A stretch of DNA of 64,000 bases, from positions 870,501 to 934,500 of the forward strand of contig LR746275.1 in NCBI GenBank assembly GCA_902729315.2, given 5' to 3'. Under the pieces are notes generated by a model. It did not search any database and was not told the origin of the DNA. It was given only the letters and a program-made list of their open reading frames with translations. This DNA comes from Spirodela intermedia (lineage: Eukaryota; Streptophyta; Magnoliopsida; Alismatales; Araceae). The position numbers were made by a program, and so were the translations under genes. Of this stretch, positions 24,362 through 36,010 are shown piece by piece (position 1 is the stretch's first letter; every line of letters begins with the position of its first letter).

Positions 24362-26000
24362 CCCCAGACAGAATCAGAGAGGAGGAGAGAGGCCCGAGTA
24401 GTTACTGGTAATCGCCAGGCCTCGCAGCGGCAATTATAAACGCAAAGAATAGATGGGTCCTGTCGAGACGGGCCAGTGATCAAGACACTCAAGGATTCGA
24501 AGCAAACAAAGTTAGACTCGCCTGACTCTTTCCGAGGAATTTTATAGAGTGACGTAAAACAATCACGATAGCTGCCTTCAAAAGCTGTGTGTTCGTTCAA
24601 GAACTATTCTGACGACTCCAAAAAAATGGGAACTGAGTGAGATAATTTTTTACCATTTTTTAATGTCTTTTAAGCGGGTGATGACCCAAGATTGTCTCAC
24701 TTCCGGAGCTTGAAACTTGAAAGCCACCAGGTCAATCCAAACGTACAATCAAGTAATCGCAGGTCAAACGAAGCGATACAATCTACCTCATTATACTTAA
24801 AACCAAAGGTGTCACTGAGCAATAAGGAAAGCTTGATAGAGTAAATGTAGGTAGGGAGCCTTAAAACACATGAAAATCGGTGTGCTAATCATTGTCAACC
24901 CTTTTATAGCTTAAAATTAATTAGAAATAAAAGAATTAGAAGAAGTAACTGAGGCATGCACATCGCGCATACATATATATCCCTTTGAAGTGCCCAACTT
25001 TCCCTTGATACAGTGTTGATATTGAAGCCTTAAAACAGTAAATTTAATGACTTGAGCTAAAGCAGCATGATCTGCTAGTTTAAAGGAGAGGTTCACACTT
25101 TCAAGATTAAAAATATAATTGCGACAAGTACTTCAAGTGGATAAAAAAAATACAAAGTCTTGAACATTGTTTAGAAGCATTTTCAGATAATGTTTTCCAT
25201 TTAAAGTGTTGACGTTCATCTTGCTTGTTGAGTAGCTCTAACACTTTCATCTCAAAATGTCAACATTGTTTCTAGATTTTCTCCATCTAAATTTGATGGC
25301 AATCATGTAGTTGAAATCAAGAGAAAGTGTGCTTGCTGTTCTAAATGGGTTGACCATTATACTTCAATTATGAACTCATGACTAGCTCTACAAGATTAAA
25401 AATTGCTCTATTAATTTAAAAACATTAGCCAACTTTTGCTATAAAACATTTTTCATAAAACCATGTGAAAAGACATGGCAATTAGTACTTTATAGTTTAA
25501 GAGAAAATCCATCTACAATATATAAGATGAATTTATTTGAATTTTTTATAATCAACATTATTTATGTGAAAGAATCTCCTAGTTGTTCCTTAGAATCAAA
25601 AAATGAGCATGTTGAATAAGATTTGAATTTATATCATAAATAATATGAAAAGTCTTCGTTTGTTTAGTAAGAATTCTAGGTTCCAAAACTGATTTCTAAA
25701 ATCAGTATTTAACCAGCTTAAAATCGTTTGAGCAATGAATCATGCCTATGTTTATGAGTGACAGTAATAGTTTTGTTCAGATAACAAATTATTTTGTTGT
25801 ACTATGAAATACATATCAAAAGAACTTTTTAGGTTGTTAGAAAGACATATCAACTAGATCAATATCATCTATGGTGTATGAATGGTCTCAATTAGTTTAA
25901 AGTGTAATGATGATTATAAAATAGATTAGATCAAAAGAATATTCATGTTGGTGTGTATTAGGTCAGCAATAATTTCTTTATAAGTTTGAGAACAGGGTTG
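24362..26000. other. Upstream region of the zinc-finger gene and AT-rich spacer
   Basis: The first 250 bases are GC-balanced and likely hold the 5' UTR and promoter of the minus-strand zinc-finger gene. The rest is AT-rich without recognisable coding sequence. Confidence 0.4.
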
Positions 26001-26121
26001 TTGTTGAGGACCAACACCACCCTCAAGGCTTGGTCCTCTCACACTAATAGATATAAGCACTAGTAAAACTATCATGAAGCAGACCTCAATGATCCTCAGT
26101 TACATCCTCTTACTAGTTTTA

Positions 26122-26316
26122 AACCTAGTTAGGCATGAATCTATTGCATGCTTGCAACATAGCCATCACTTGTATCAATTGATGTCCATAAGACTTCCAT
26201 AAGGTCAGTTTGAATCTATTAGACTACTAGGCCTAATATACATTTATAGGAAGCCCAACATTGGGCCTACTATAGTCTAGGTTGTATATAATGATTGGGA
26301 TAAATAGGAAGGGGCA
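26122..26316 (+). mobile_element. Chromovirus-like LTR (left part), interrupted by the Athila element
   Basis: From about 26217 the sequence tattagactactaggcctaata resembles the LTR start tgttaggccactagacctaac at 55936. The segment runs to 26316, stops at the retroelement below, and resumes at 35607. Reading 26281-26316 straight on into 35612 restores an alignment with the reverse complement of about 56480-56530 (tatataat...ggatcacaacctaaggagg-like). The preceding 26122-26216 also matches 56184-56279 inverted, so a wider repeat is involved. Confidence 0.6.
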
Positions 26317-27987
26317 TGATAAGTCTTCATTATCATGAGTTCATAATTAGTAAATAATATAATTTTAGCCATAACTCATAATAAATAGACTTATATTTGT
26401 GTTGAAGTATGATTTGTAATTTTTAATTGATTAATGTGAATTTTTGGGTAATTATATAATTTTATATGTTTTTTACAATCTTACTTTTGAGATAAATGAA
26501 GAACAAGAAATAAAAATATTACAAAATGGGGGGATCTGCCGACCAACTGGGCCCGCAAGTGAGTCAGAAGTACAATCAGGGAGTAGCTGCGAGTAGGGGC
26601 TTGAGTGGCTTGGCTTGGACCGATAGGGGCATGTGTGTGCCACTCTCCTTTCATGTCACTGGTAGCCAGCCGATTATGGGGCAAGGAGTGGTCGTACATG
26701 CGAGAGTACTGACTTATAAAGCTAACATTACTATATATTCGCTCAAAAAATCAGCGCACAACCGATGTGGGACTAAACCCGCATCACACCTTCCTCAAAG
26801 GCGGGTGACCGGCAAGGGTTCGAATCCTCTCAAAGTCAAAATTCATATATTTTTATCTGATTATCACGACTTTCCTACAAATCGCTGGTGAAGGATTAAG
26901 TAACGAGAATCATTGGATCATCGACGACAATCTCGTCAATGCGATTCGCGGAACATTGCTACTAAAATTGTTGAACGATTCACAATAAAAGGATCGCAAT
27001 CCATCGAGTAAATCATCTCCGATTGATCGACGAACAAGCCGTCATCGGGAAGAGGACGATCTGCTAGGAGACGAGTCACCACCTCCTGAGAGCATACTAG
27101 ATCTGATTAAGAGCCTCCTCTTGCTGCGCGGACCTGAGGATGAAGCTCCCTGACACGCGCCCCAATTTCATCCAGCTCCTCTCCGTTGGGTGGCAATCGT
27201 TGGAGAGCCGCAAAGTCACTGTTTTTCCACTCTGCTGGGTGACAATCATTGGAGAGTCGCAAAGTCACCGTTTTTCCGCTCCACTAGGTGACAGCCGCTA
27301 GAGATGATTCGACAACCCACTTCATTGATCTCTAGACTTCGCGAGAAGATCTAGAGATTGCCCATGTCGTCTTTGTCCAAGGAGAGCCTTCGAGGTTGTG
27401 GACATTGCACGACGATCCTCCCGAACGCTCAGGATTCTAGTGCATCGTCGACACATCGCCGTTGCGATGCCGGAACTCTATTTTCCTGCTTTCAATTTAC
27501 TTTACACTTCATTTAGTGATAATTTTTGTGTTTTTAAGTTACCAAAATATACTTTTTTCAATTACGATTCTTTCGACTTTTATAGATCTTAATTTGATTA
27601 ATTAAATCATCTATAATCACTTATGCAAGAATCACTAGGCAGAACTTTGTTTTTGCCCGATTCGCGTCTGCAAGGCACTAACGTCATCCCAACATCCGCG
27701 CCCTTATTTCCCTTTTTTTCATGAATTTTAAATATATTTCCCTTTAATTTCCAAGTATGAAATTCATAAAAAATTGTATTCATTGAAAAAAAATTTGAAT
27801 AATTACCAGATATTATATTACATCCTTGTGATCGACTTGGAAAATTACTGTTATTTTTGGAAGTTTTATTGAATTATAATTTGATATCTTTATTTAGAAA
27901 TACTTCTAAATATTTGAAAATTAGTATTTTCTAATTTTATAATGTTAATATTTGCGTGATTTAATATACAATAATTGAGTCATGTCA
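26317..27987 (+). repeat. 5' LTR of the Athila element
   Basis: 1671 bp, opening TGATAAGTCTTCATTATCATG and ending GAGTCATGTCA. It is about 60 bp longer than the 3' LTR, largely because a segment at about 27180-27290 (gggtgacaa...ggagag(c/t)cgcaaagtcac...tttttcc) occurs twice here and once in the partner. It contains the widespread cgatgtgggactaaaccc motif near 26763 and a tRNA B-box-like ggttcgaatcc at 26818. Confidence 0.9.
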
Positions 27988-27990
27988 AAT

Positions 27991-28009
27991 TTTGGCACCG
28001 TTGCTGGGG
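27991..28009 (+). other. Primer-binding site (tRNA-Asp type)
   Basis: Just after the LTR, tttggcaccgttgctgggg is close to the complement of a plant tRNA-Asp 3' end (tggcgccgttgccgggg), the usual primer of Athila elements. The same site follows the LTR at 48176 as tttggtaccattgctggg. Confidence 0.7.
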
Positions 28010-28291
28010 ATGTATTGCATAATATTTAGTATTTTTCTATTTTTTTCTTAGAGTACACAAAAAAAAAAATTAACTCTTGTTTTATTTTCTTTTTGCTAAT
28101 TTTTTATTAGAAAAAGGGAATGAAAAGAAGCAAGGCAAGGACTGGAGCATCCTAAAGGAGGGTAACACTTACTAACTTTTTCCCTCGAATTTATTGATTT
28201 TATGCATGGTAGAAGATCCTTACATCTAAGGCTAGAAAATTCTTTCATTATTTCATTCAAAAATAAAAATCCAAAAGAAAAATTAATTTTG

Positions 28292-30406
28292 ATGGATCTT
28301 GAAGGAAGTATAAGTCAAACTGAGAATAATCCTATGGCTATGAAAAATCATTATATCCCTAATTCATTTTAAAGAGCATCTAATATTAGAGTCCCATTAG
28401 CACCCACTATTAAATTTGAAATAAATCTAAGAATTTTTCAAATGCTACCTAATTTTCATAGATTGCTTTTAGAGGAAACTCATCAGCACCTAGAAAAATT
28501 TCATATAGTCTGTGATTTAGTTAATCTCCTTCAAGTTACATCAGAAATTGTTAAGATGAAATTATTCCTTCATACACTTAGGGACAAAGCTAGTCATTGG
28601 CTATCCACATTAGATAGATAATTAATTAGCTGGAAAGATATAGAATAGAGCTTTCTTCAAAAATTTTATCTCTTAGGAAAAACTCAAAATATGAGAAAAC
28701 ATATATGAAGTTTTTTTCAAAGACTAGGATAAACTTTGCATGAGACATAAGAAAAATTCAAAGATTTACTTAGAAAGTGTCCTCATCATACTATACCCAA
28801 GTGACAGCTCAATAGAATTTTTTATGATAGATTATTAGAACAACATAGAAATATGGTTGATTCTATATGTGGAGGAATTTTTATGGAGAAAGCTCCTGAT
28901 GAGATTTACAGTCTTTATGAGAATTTAAGTGAAAATTCTAGAGATCAAGCCTCTTTTGAATTATATGATAGGGATAAGAAGAGAGGAATATATGAATTGC
29001 ATCATGATGATGATTCTAAACTTAGAAATAAGGTTAATCAGATTAATCAAAGATTAGAAAAAATGGATTTACTTATTGACAATATTATAAAGTCTTTTAA
29101 CCCTCAACTTAATTCGAATAGTACATGTCCTATGTATGGTGAAAATGATTATTCTGAATTTCAATGTTATAATTTAGATCAATCATTTCACCCTATGCAA
29201 GAACAAGTGCAAGTAGTTCACAATTTTAATTGAAATAGAGAACCTTTTTCAAATTCTTATAATCCTAATTAGAGGAATAATTTTTCATGGAGAGACCCAA
29301 ATAATATTCAAAATCTAGAAGCACTTAGACCCAATTCAAATTCTAAATTTCATTCAAAACAAGAAAACAAATTTTAGAAAAATCAACCCTCTCAAACCCA
29401 ACCTGATACTATGGAAATGATGCAGCAAATGAGCCAAATAATGCAACAAACTATGAATCAAATGATGCAGCACCAGAAACAAATTATAAAGGTCCTTAGG
29501 AATAAGAGAGAAGAGGGACAGCTACCTAGTCAGCCCATAGAAAATCCAGGAAACCACCCAACAATAGGATTTCAGCAAAGGGAGTCTAGTAGCATGAATC
29601 TAGGAAAAAACCCACAAAATGAAAATGTTAGGACAGTGAATGCATTAAGGAGTGGTAAGATCTTACCTGATCCTTATCCCCAAACATTAGAAGAAAAAGA
29701 AAACGTGGACAACCCAAAACAAAATCAAATAAGAGTACAATAGAATTTTATAGATTCTACCAAGGAAATTTCGAAAGAGAGGACAACCATTCCATTTCTT
29801 AAAGCTCTAGAGCCTAGACAAAGAAAGAAAAAAGAACACAATGAAGAAATAAAGAAAATTTTACAAGATGTGCAAATTAGTCTTCTTTTACTCACTACCA
29901 TTGAACATATTCTTGAATATGCTAGAGTTTTGAAAGAAATGTGTACACCAAAAAGGGCACCTAGAATAGAAAAATTATCTATGCATACTAGTACATTATT
30001 ATTAAATCAATTACCATATAAATTGAGAGATACAGGTGCCCCTTTAATTTCGTGTGATATTAGTGGATCTATTTTTCAAAATGTATTACTTGACACTGGT
30101 GCTAGTATTAATTTATTACTTACAAGTATTTGTGATAAATTTAATATTTTTGATCTTAAACCTTCTACTGTTACCTTACAATTTACTGATAGATTTATAA
30201 AATATCCTAAAGGTATTTTAGAAAATGTGATAATAATAGTTAAAGAGTGTAAATTTTCAGTTGATTTTGTAGTGCTGGAAATGAATTTTAATGGACAGTT
30301 TTATGATACACCAATCATCCTAGGGAGACCATTTTTGCATACAACAAAGATGAATATTGATTTTCCCATAGGTATTGCGATGTCATACCATAGATCTTTT
30401 AGATGA
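28292..30406 (+). pseudogene. Athila gag-protease region, stop-riddled
   Basis: One reading frame runs from an ATG at 28292 to 30406, broken by in-frame stops (for example just before 28370, near 28620 and at 29233) rather than shifts. Gag landmarks are the central LFLHTLRDKASHWL block (about 28565) and ENLSENSRDQASFELYDRD near 28930. A Gln/Met-rich tract (29411-29500) and NALRSGKILPDPYP near 29640 follow. The retroviral-type protease shows LLDTGASINLL near 30090 and the flap-like PIILGRPFL near 30312. No CCHC zinc knuckle was found. Confidence 0.85.
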
Positions 30407-32520
30407 TTTTGATGATCTAGATGTTATTGATGATTGTGTGTTGGAAGAATTAGAAGAAATAGAGAATATAAATTTGAGAGAAAAGAAAGAGGAAGATCAT
30501 TTGAATTTAGAGTTGAAACCTCTTCCCTCTTGTTTAAAATATATGTTTTTGGAGGAAAATAATTCATTTCCTGTTATTATTGCAGCTGATTTGAGTGATA
30601 AACAGGAAGAAGAATTATTAGATGTACTTCGAAAAAATAAGAAGATTATGGGCTGGAAAATGAACGATCTAAGGGGTATTGATATGAGTGTGTACATGCA
30701 TAGTATATATCTAAAGGAGGGGGCTATAACTAGTAGGGAACCACAACGAAGATTAAATCCTAAAATGATGGAAATTGTAAAAAAATAAATTTTAAACTGG
30801 CTGGCTGTTGATATTATTTATCCTATTTCAGATAGCAAATGGGTTAGTCCTACACAAGTAGTGCCAAAAAAATTAGGGATCACGGTTATAAAAAATGAAA
30901 TGGGGATGAAATACAAACAAGATTAACTACCGGTTGGTGGTTTGCATTGATTATAGAAAATTAAATTCAGTTACTAGAAAAGATCATTTTCCCCTATCAT
31001 TTACTGATCAAATTTTTGAAAAATTAGCTAGAAAAAACTTTTTTTGTTTTCTAAATGGATACTCTGGTTATAATCAAATTTATATAAACCCTTTAGATCA
31101 AGAAAAAATAACTTTCACTTGTCCATTTGGTACTTTTGCTTTTAAACGAATACCTTTTGGTCTGTGTAATGCTCTAGCCACATTTTAAAGATGTATGCTG
31201 TCTATTTTTTCTGATATGATTGGAAAATGCACGAAAATTTTTATAGACGATTTTCTATTTTTGGTGAATCATTTGATGAATGCTTAAATCATTTATAGCT
31301 TGTACTTGATAAATGTATAGAGAAAAAATTAGTTTTGAGTTAGGAGAAATCACATTTTATGGTTAAAGAGGGAGTTGTGTTGGGTCATATTATGAGTGAA
31401 AGGGGTTTAGAGGTGGGTAGAGCAAAAATTGATATTATATTTAAAATAAAACTTCCAAATTCAGTAAAATAGATTAGATCTTTCTTGGGTCATGAAGGTT
31501 ATTAAAAAAAATTTATTCAACATTTTTCAAAAATTTATAAACCTCTCACCATGCTATTATCTAAAGATGTGCCTTTTAATTTTGATGAGAAATATTTTGA
31601 GTCTTTTTCTGAAATAAAAAGATTACTTACTAAGGCTCCCATTTTACAAGCTCTTGATTGGTCCCTTCCCTTTGAAATAATGTGTGATGCATCGAATTAT
31701 GTAGTGGGGGCCATTCTAGGATTCGTCAGACCTGGAAAGTGGTGAAAAGTTAAAAGGTCCGTTGAGCACCTAATCACTATGTCATAATAGATCCGAACAC
31801 TTGCCCCGAATCGACTTCAATATCATAATTGCTCTAGTGAATAACTAAAAATAAATAAATGGATAGATGGTAAGTAACAAAGAAGGGAACTCAGTTGGCC
31901 AGCATCAAAGCAGGAGCTTATCCCGATGACACTACTAATGTGGAATACCAAGTGCGAAGGTTATCCATTTATCTTGCTGTCTAGCGGTACTTTTTGGAGC
32001 GAAGCTGCCATCCAAAGCATTCTTTCTGGAAATGTTTATGGAAAGGTTGGGTATTCTGCAACCAAAGAAATTCATTATGGAATTTCCAAACAAACAAGGG
32101 GGTTCTCTTCTTGCTTCGCCAGTATTGTTAGGTTATTCCAACTGGTTTAAGGTAGTTTTGGATAAAATACCTCTGTCGCAATAGTAATTTTACCTGCTAG
32201 TAAAACTATATCCGATGCTCAATTAAATTATACCACGACTAAAAAAGAGTTTTTAGCTGTAGTATTTTTATTAGAAAGGTTTAGATCATATATTTTGGGT
32301 GCTAAAATTATTATTTATACTGATTATGCAGTATTAAAATATTTGTTAAATAAGAAAGATGCAAAGCCACATTTATTAAGATGGATTTTATTGTTACAGG
32401 AATTTGACTTAGAAATAAAAGATAAAAAAGGTTTTGAGAATGTTGTTGGTGACCATCTTTCTAGATTGAGTGATAAGAATAAATACAGCACCTTTATAAG
32501 ACGCATTTCCATATGAACAA
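30407..32520 (+). pseudogene. Athila reverse transcriptase and RNase H, broken
   Basis: RT blocks are VCIDYRKLNSVTRKDHFPLS (about 30943), QEKITFTCPFGTFAFKR (about 31100) and PFGLCNALATF (to 31188). The catalytic dipeptide survives as FIDDF near 31245. The first catalytic Asp of the FLDGYSGY motif is Asn here (FLNGYSGY), consistent with a G-to-A change. RNase H begins with [17 protein letters not shown] (to about 31720), is broken by foreign sequence to about 32180, and resumes with [20 protein letters not shown] and [20 protein letters not shown], ending [10 protein letters not shown] near 32475. The frame changes at least three times. Integrase should follow but does not. Confidence 0.88.
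31721..32180. other. Foreign insert inside RNase H, possibly organellar DNA
   Basis: About 460 bp with visibly higher GC than the surrounding AT-rich pol sequence separates two halves of the RNase H domain that are otherwise nearly adjacent. A few residues of the domain are missing at the junction. The insert has no similarity to retroelement proteins that I recognise. Its composition suggests mitochondrial or plastid origin, but I could not assign it to a locus. Confidence 0.5.
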
Positions 32521-33998
32521 TTGATGGCAGCTCAACATCAACCATCACCATAGCAGAGGAGTGTAAGATGAAGTGGAAAATTAAAAACGAGGTTGAGGTG
32601 GTGTCTTTTTGAACTTCATCATTTATGAAAATACTTTTAATGCTTAACTTTGCAGATATGCATGCTTCACTTGAAAATTATATTTTCTACATATTTTGTT
32701 TCGATTTTTCTGTGTCATTGAGGACTGTGTCATTTTTAAGTTGGGGGGTGAAGTATTCATTATTAATTTATGCTGTAGGATGATTAAGAACATGTGTTTG
32801 CATTTTATTCAACTTCACAACAACTAAAAAAATAAAAATAAAATAAAATGCAGAAAAATCGTAACATCTATTTTTTGGTTTTCTGTCAGAGACAACAAAC
32901 TGTTAAAAATAGCAGACAAAAAATAGTCTGAAATTTGAAATTCTAAAAGACACTTTTCTCACATTTCAATCTCCTAGATATATATTACTGAAATTCAAAA
33001 TTACAGCTATAAAGAGGATAGTTTTGATTTATTTTTGACAAATTTATTACTGCTAAAAATAGAACTGAAAATAAAAAACGAAAGTGTCAGAACTATCTAA
33101 TTTACAAATTCCTTACATCATATTGTATGCATGAAAAATTAAATCAATTAGATTGATTGTTACCAAAAGATACTAGGAAGATTATTATTGAGTCAAAAGA
33201 ATGATCTAGTAGCATGAAATATTGGAATACTCCTTGGATACATGATAGATAACATAGATTTGATTTTACAGATTTTCATTTCATGATCTTGATGGATAGT
33301 ATTTACTTGATGTGAAAATTTGATTGATCATTTGAGTTTAATGGAGATTTTTGCACCTTGATCTATAAGACTTGTGAGGAGAAATCACTTATTTTGAAAA
33401 AAAAAAAAAAGAGAGTAAGGTGAAAAATCTAGAAACAAAGAGTACACATGGAGGGTGTGAGACATCATTCTCATTGTCAAAAATCGTGCATAGAAAAACA
33501 CTTGCTGAAAAATAAGTGGATAAAGTGAAAGCCCTGAAAATGAAGAGTACACATGGAGGGTGTGAGACATCATTCTTATTGTCGAAATTTGTCTATAGAA
33601 AAAGCTACTTATCCACTATATATATAAAAAAAAAAAGAAGGAAGAAATATAGTGCAAACTTCAAAAATCAAGTCATAGAAAAGGAAAATGTAGGATCAAT
33701 ATTATTCTTGGATGAGTATTGATAATTAGAACATCTTGTAAATACATCTATGAGTGAAGAAGTGATAAAGATGTGAATAGAAGAAGAGAAATCTAGATTG
33801 TTATTCTAAAGAGTATTTAAACATTTAAGTACTTGACATCATTCTTAAATACTTGATATAAGAATCCAAAGTGTTTAAAGGTGTATTATTTTTAATTATA
33901 TTTTTTTTTTTTATTGAAATGTGATGTTTGAGATTTGTAAAATTTTATTTTCGTAATTCTATTGCTAAGGGACTAGCAATGATTTAAGTTGGGCGGTG
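32521..33998 (+). other. 3' non-coding region of the Athila element, with two polypurine-like tracts
   Basis: Follows RNase H directly. An internal tract aagttggggggtg at 32738-32750 and the terminal tract aagttgggcggtg ending at 33998 resemble each other; the terminal one abuts the 3' LTR. Between them is a 105-bp tandem duplication (33441 and 33546: agtacacatggagggtgtgag...). The region is shared with the third element (50500-51939). Confidence 0.75.
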
Positions 33999-35606
33999 TG
34001 ATAAGTCTTTATTATCATGAGTTAATAATTAGTAAATAATATAGTTTTAGTCTTAACTCATGATAAATAGACTTATATTTGTGTTAAAGTATGATTTGTG
34101 GTTTTCAGTTGATTAACGGGAATTTTTTTGGTAATTATGTTATTTTATATGATTTTGCAGTCTTACTTTTGAGATAAAAGAAAAACAAGAAATAAAAATA
34201 TTGCAAAATGGGGGGACCTGCAAGCGGGTCGGAAGCGCAGACAAGGAATAGCCGTGAGCAGGGGCTTGATCGGCTTGGCTTGAACCAATAGGGGCATGTG
34301 TGTGCCACTCTCCTTCCACATCACTAGTGGCCAGCCGGCTGTGGGCCAAAGAGTGGTCGTACACGTGAGAGTAGTGACTTTACTTATAAAGCTAACATTA
34401 CTATATATTCGCTTGAAAAATCGGTGCACAATCGATGTGAGACTAAACCCGCGTCACACCTTCCTTAAAGATGGGCGACTAGCGAGGGTTTGAATCCTCC
34501 TAGAGTCAATATTCATATATTTTTATCTGATTATCATGACTTTTCTGTAGATCGCTGGTGAAGGATTAAGCAATGAGAATTGCTTAGTCATCAGTAAAAA
34601 TCTTGTCAATGTGATTCGCAGAGCATTGCTACTAAAATTGCTAAATGATTCGCAATAAAAGGATCGCAATCTATTGAGTAAATCATCTCCGATTGATTGA
34701 CGAACAAGCCATCATCGAGAAGAGGACGATCTACTGGGAAACGAGTCACCACCTCTTGAGAGCATATCAGATGCGATGAAGAGCCTCCTCTTGCTGTGGG
34801 GACCTGAGGATGAAGCTCCCTAACATGCGCCCCACCTCCATCCAACTCCTCTCCGTCAGGTGACAGCTGCCGGAGAGCCGCAAAGTCGTCGTTTTTCAGC
34901 TCCACTAGGTGACAGCCATTGGAGATGATTCAATGACCTACTTCATTGATCTCTAGACTTCACAAGAAGATCTAGAGATTGCCCACATCGCCTTTGTCTA
35001 AGAAGAGCCTTCAAGGCCATGGACACTACACGATGATCCTCCCGAACACTCAAGATTCCGGTGCATCGCCGATGCATCGCCATCGTGACACCGGAACTCT
35101 ATTTTCTTGCTTTCAATTTACTTTATGTTTCATTTGGTGATAATTTTTGTGTTTTTAAGTTACTAAAATATACTTTGTTCAATTACGATTCTTCTGGCTT
35201 TTATAGATCTTAATTTGATTAATTAAATCATTTGTAATCGCTTATGTAAGAATCATCGAGCGGAACTCTATTTCTGCCCGATTCACGTCCACCGGGTGCT
35301 GACATCATCCCGACATCCACACCCTTATTTCCCTTTTTTTATGAATTTTAAATATATTTCCTTTTTATTTCCTAGTATAAAATTCATAGAAAATCATATT
35401 CATTGAGAAAAATTCTGAATAATTACCAGATATTATATTACATCCTTGTGACTGACTTGGAAAATTACCACTATTTTTAGAAGTTTTTTTGAATTATAAT
35501 TGATATATTTATTTAGAAATACTTCTAAATATCTAAAAATTCGTATTTTCTAGTTTTATAAATTTTATATTTGCGTGATTTAATATACAAGGACTGAGTC
35601 ACGTCA
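33999..35606 (+). repeat. 3' LTR of the Athila element
   Basis: 1608 bp, opening TGATAAGTCTTTATTATCATG and ending GAGTCACGTCA. It aligns along its length with the 5' LTR at 26317-27987 but with many substitutions, so the insertion is not recent. Confidence 0.9.
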
Positions 35607-36010
35607 AGGCATCACAAACCTAAGGAGGTTAATCTTCTCGTCATCCACCTCTCTATTCTTTTCCTCACTCCCCCCCATTTTCCTCCACACAAGACTACAT
35701 TTCTTTCCTTTCATTCTCTTTTATTGTTCTCTTAATCACAAGTATTGTTCTCTACCCCTATTTGAATTAGCTATTATGTGGGAGTCATTACAACTAGTAC
35801 TAGAAATAGGGAGGCATCCAAGAAACCAAACAATAGACTGAAACAACTCCAAGACGACATCACTACCATTTGCCAAGACTTAGGAGCTCTTCATTGGAGT
35901 ATGGGTCAAATTGAATAGAGCTTAGAGTGTTTATTCACCCAAGTATTATGGCAGTTGGACTCCCTTAAACAATGTCCACCATCTTCTTGTTGTGTTTGCT
36001 ATAACTAAAT
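35607..36010 (+). mobile_element. Chromovirus-like LTR (right part) and gag start
   Basis: Continues the LTR interrupted at 26316 (after the duplicated aggca). Its pyrimidine-rich part and attgttctctacccctatttgaa near 35748 match the reverse complement of 56285-56478. From about 35790 the plus strand reads like the start of a gypsy gag (TRNREASKKPNNRLKQL, then DDITTICQDLGALHWSMGQIE before a stop). The rest of that element is not seen here. Confidence 0.55.

Larger units (their letters stand above)
26317..35606 (+). mobile_element. Athila-type Ty3/gypsy LTR retrotransposon, defective, 9.3 kb
   Basis: Bounded by two related LTRs (26317-27987 and 33999-35606) that begin TGATAAGTC and end GTCA. 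Flanking 5-bp sequences are gggca and aggca, a target duplication with one difference. Internal order is primer-binding site, gag, protease, reverse transcriptase, RNase H, then a long 3' non-coding part and polypurine tract. Integrase is absent. The Athila/Tat branch is suggested by the tRNA-Asp-like primer site, the gag motif NALRSGK and the RT/RNase H sequence style. Many in-frame stops, frame shifts and a 0.46-kb foreign insert make it inactive. Confidence 0.9.

Noticed and set aside
26763-26835. Possible tRNA gene around ggttcgaatcc
   Set aside because: No acceptor stem, D arm or anticodon arm can be folded at normal spacing. It is kept only as a B-box-like motif in the LTR.
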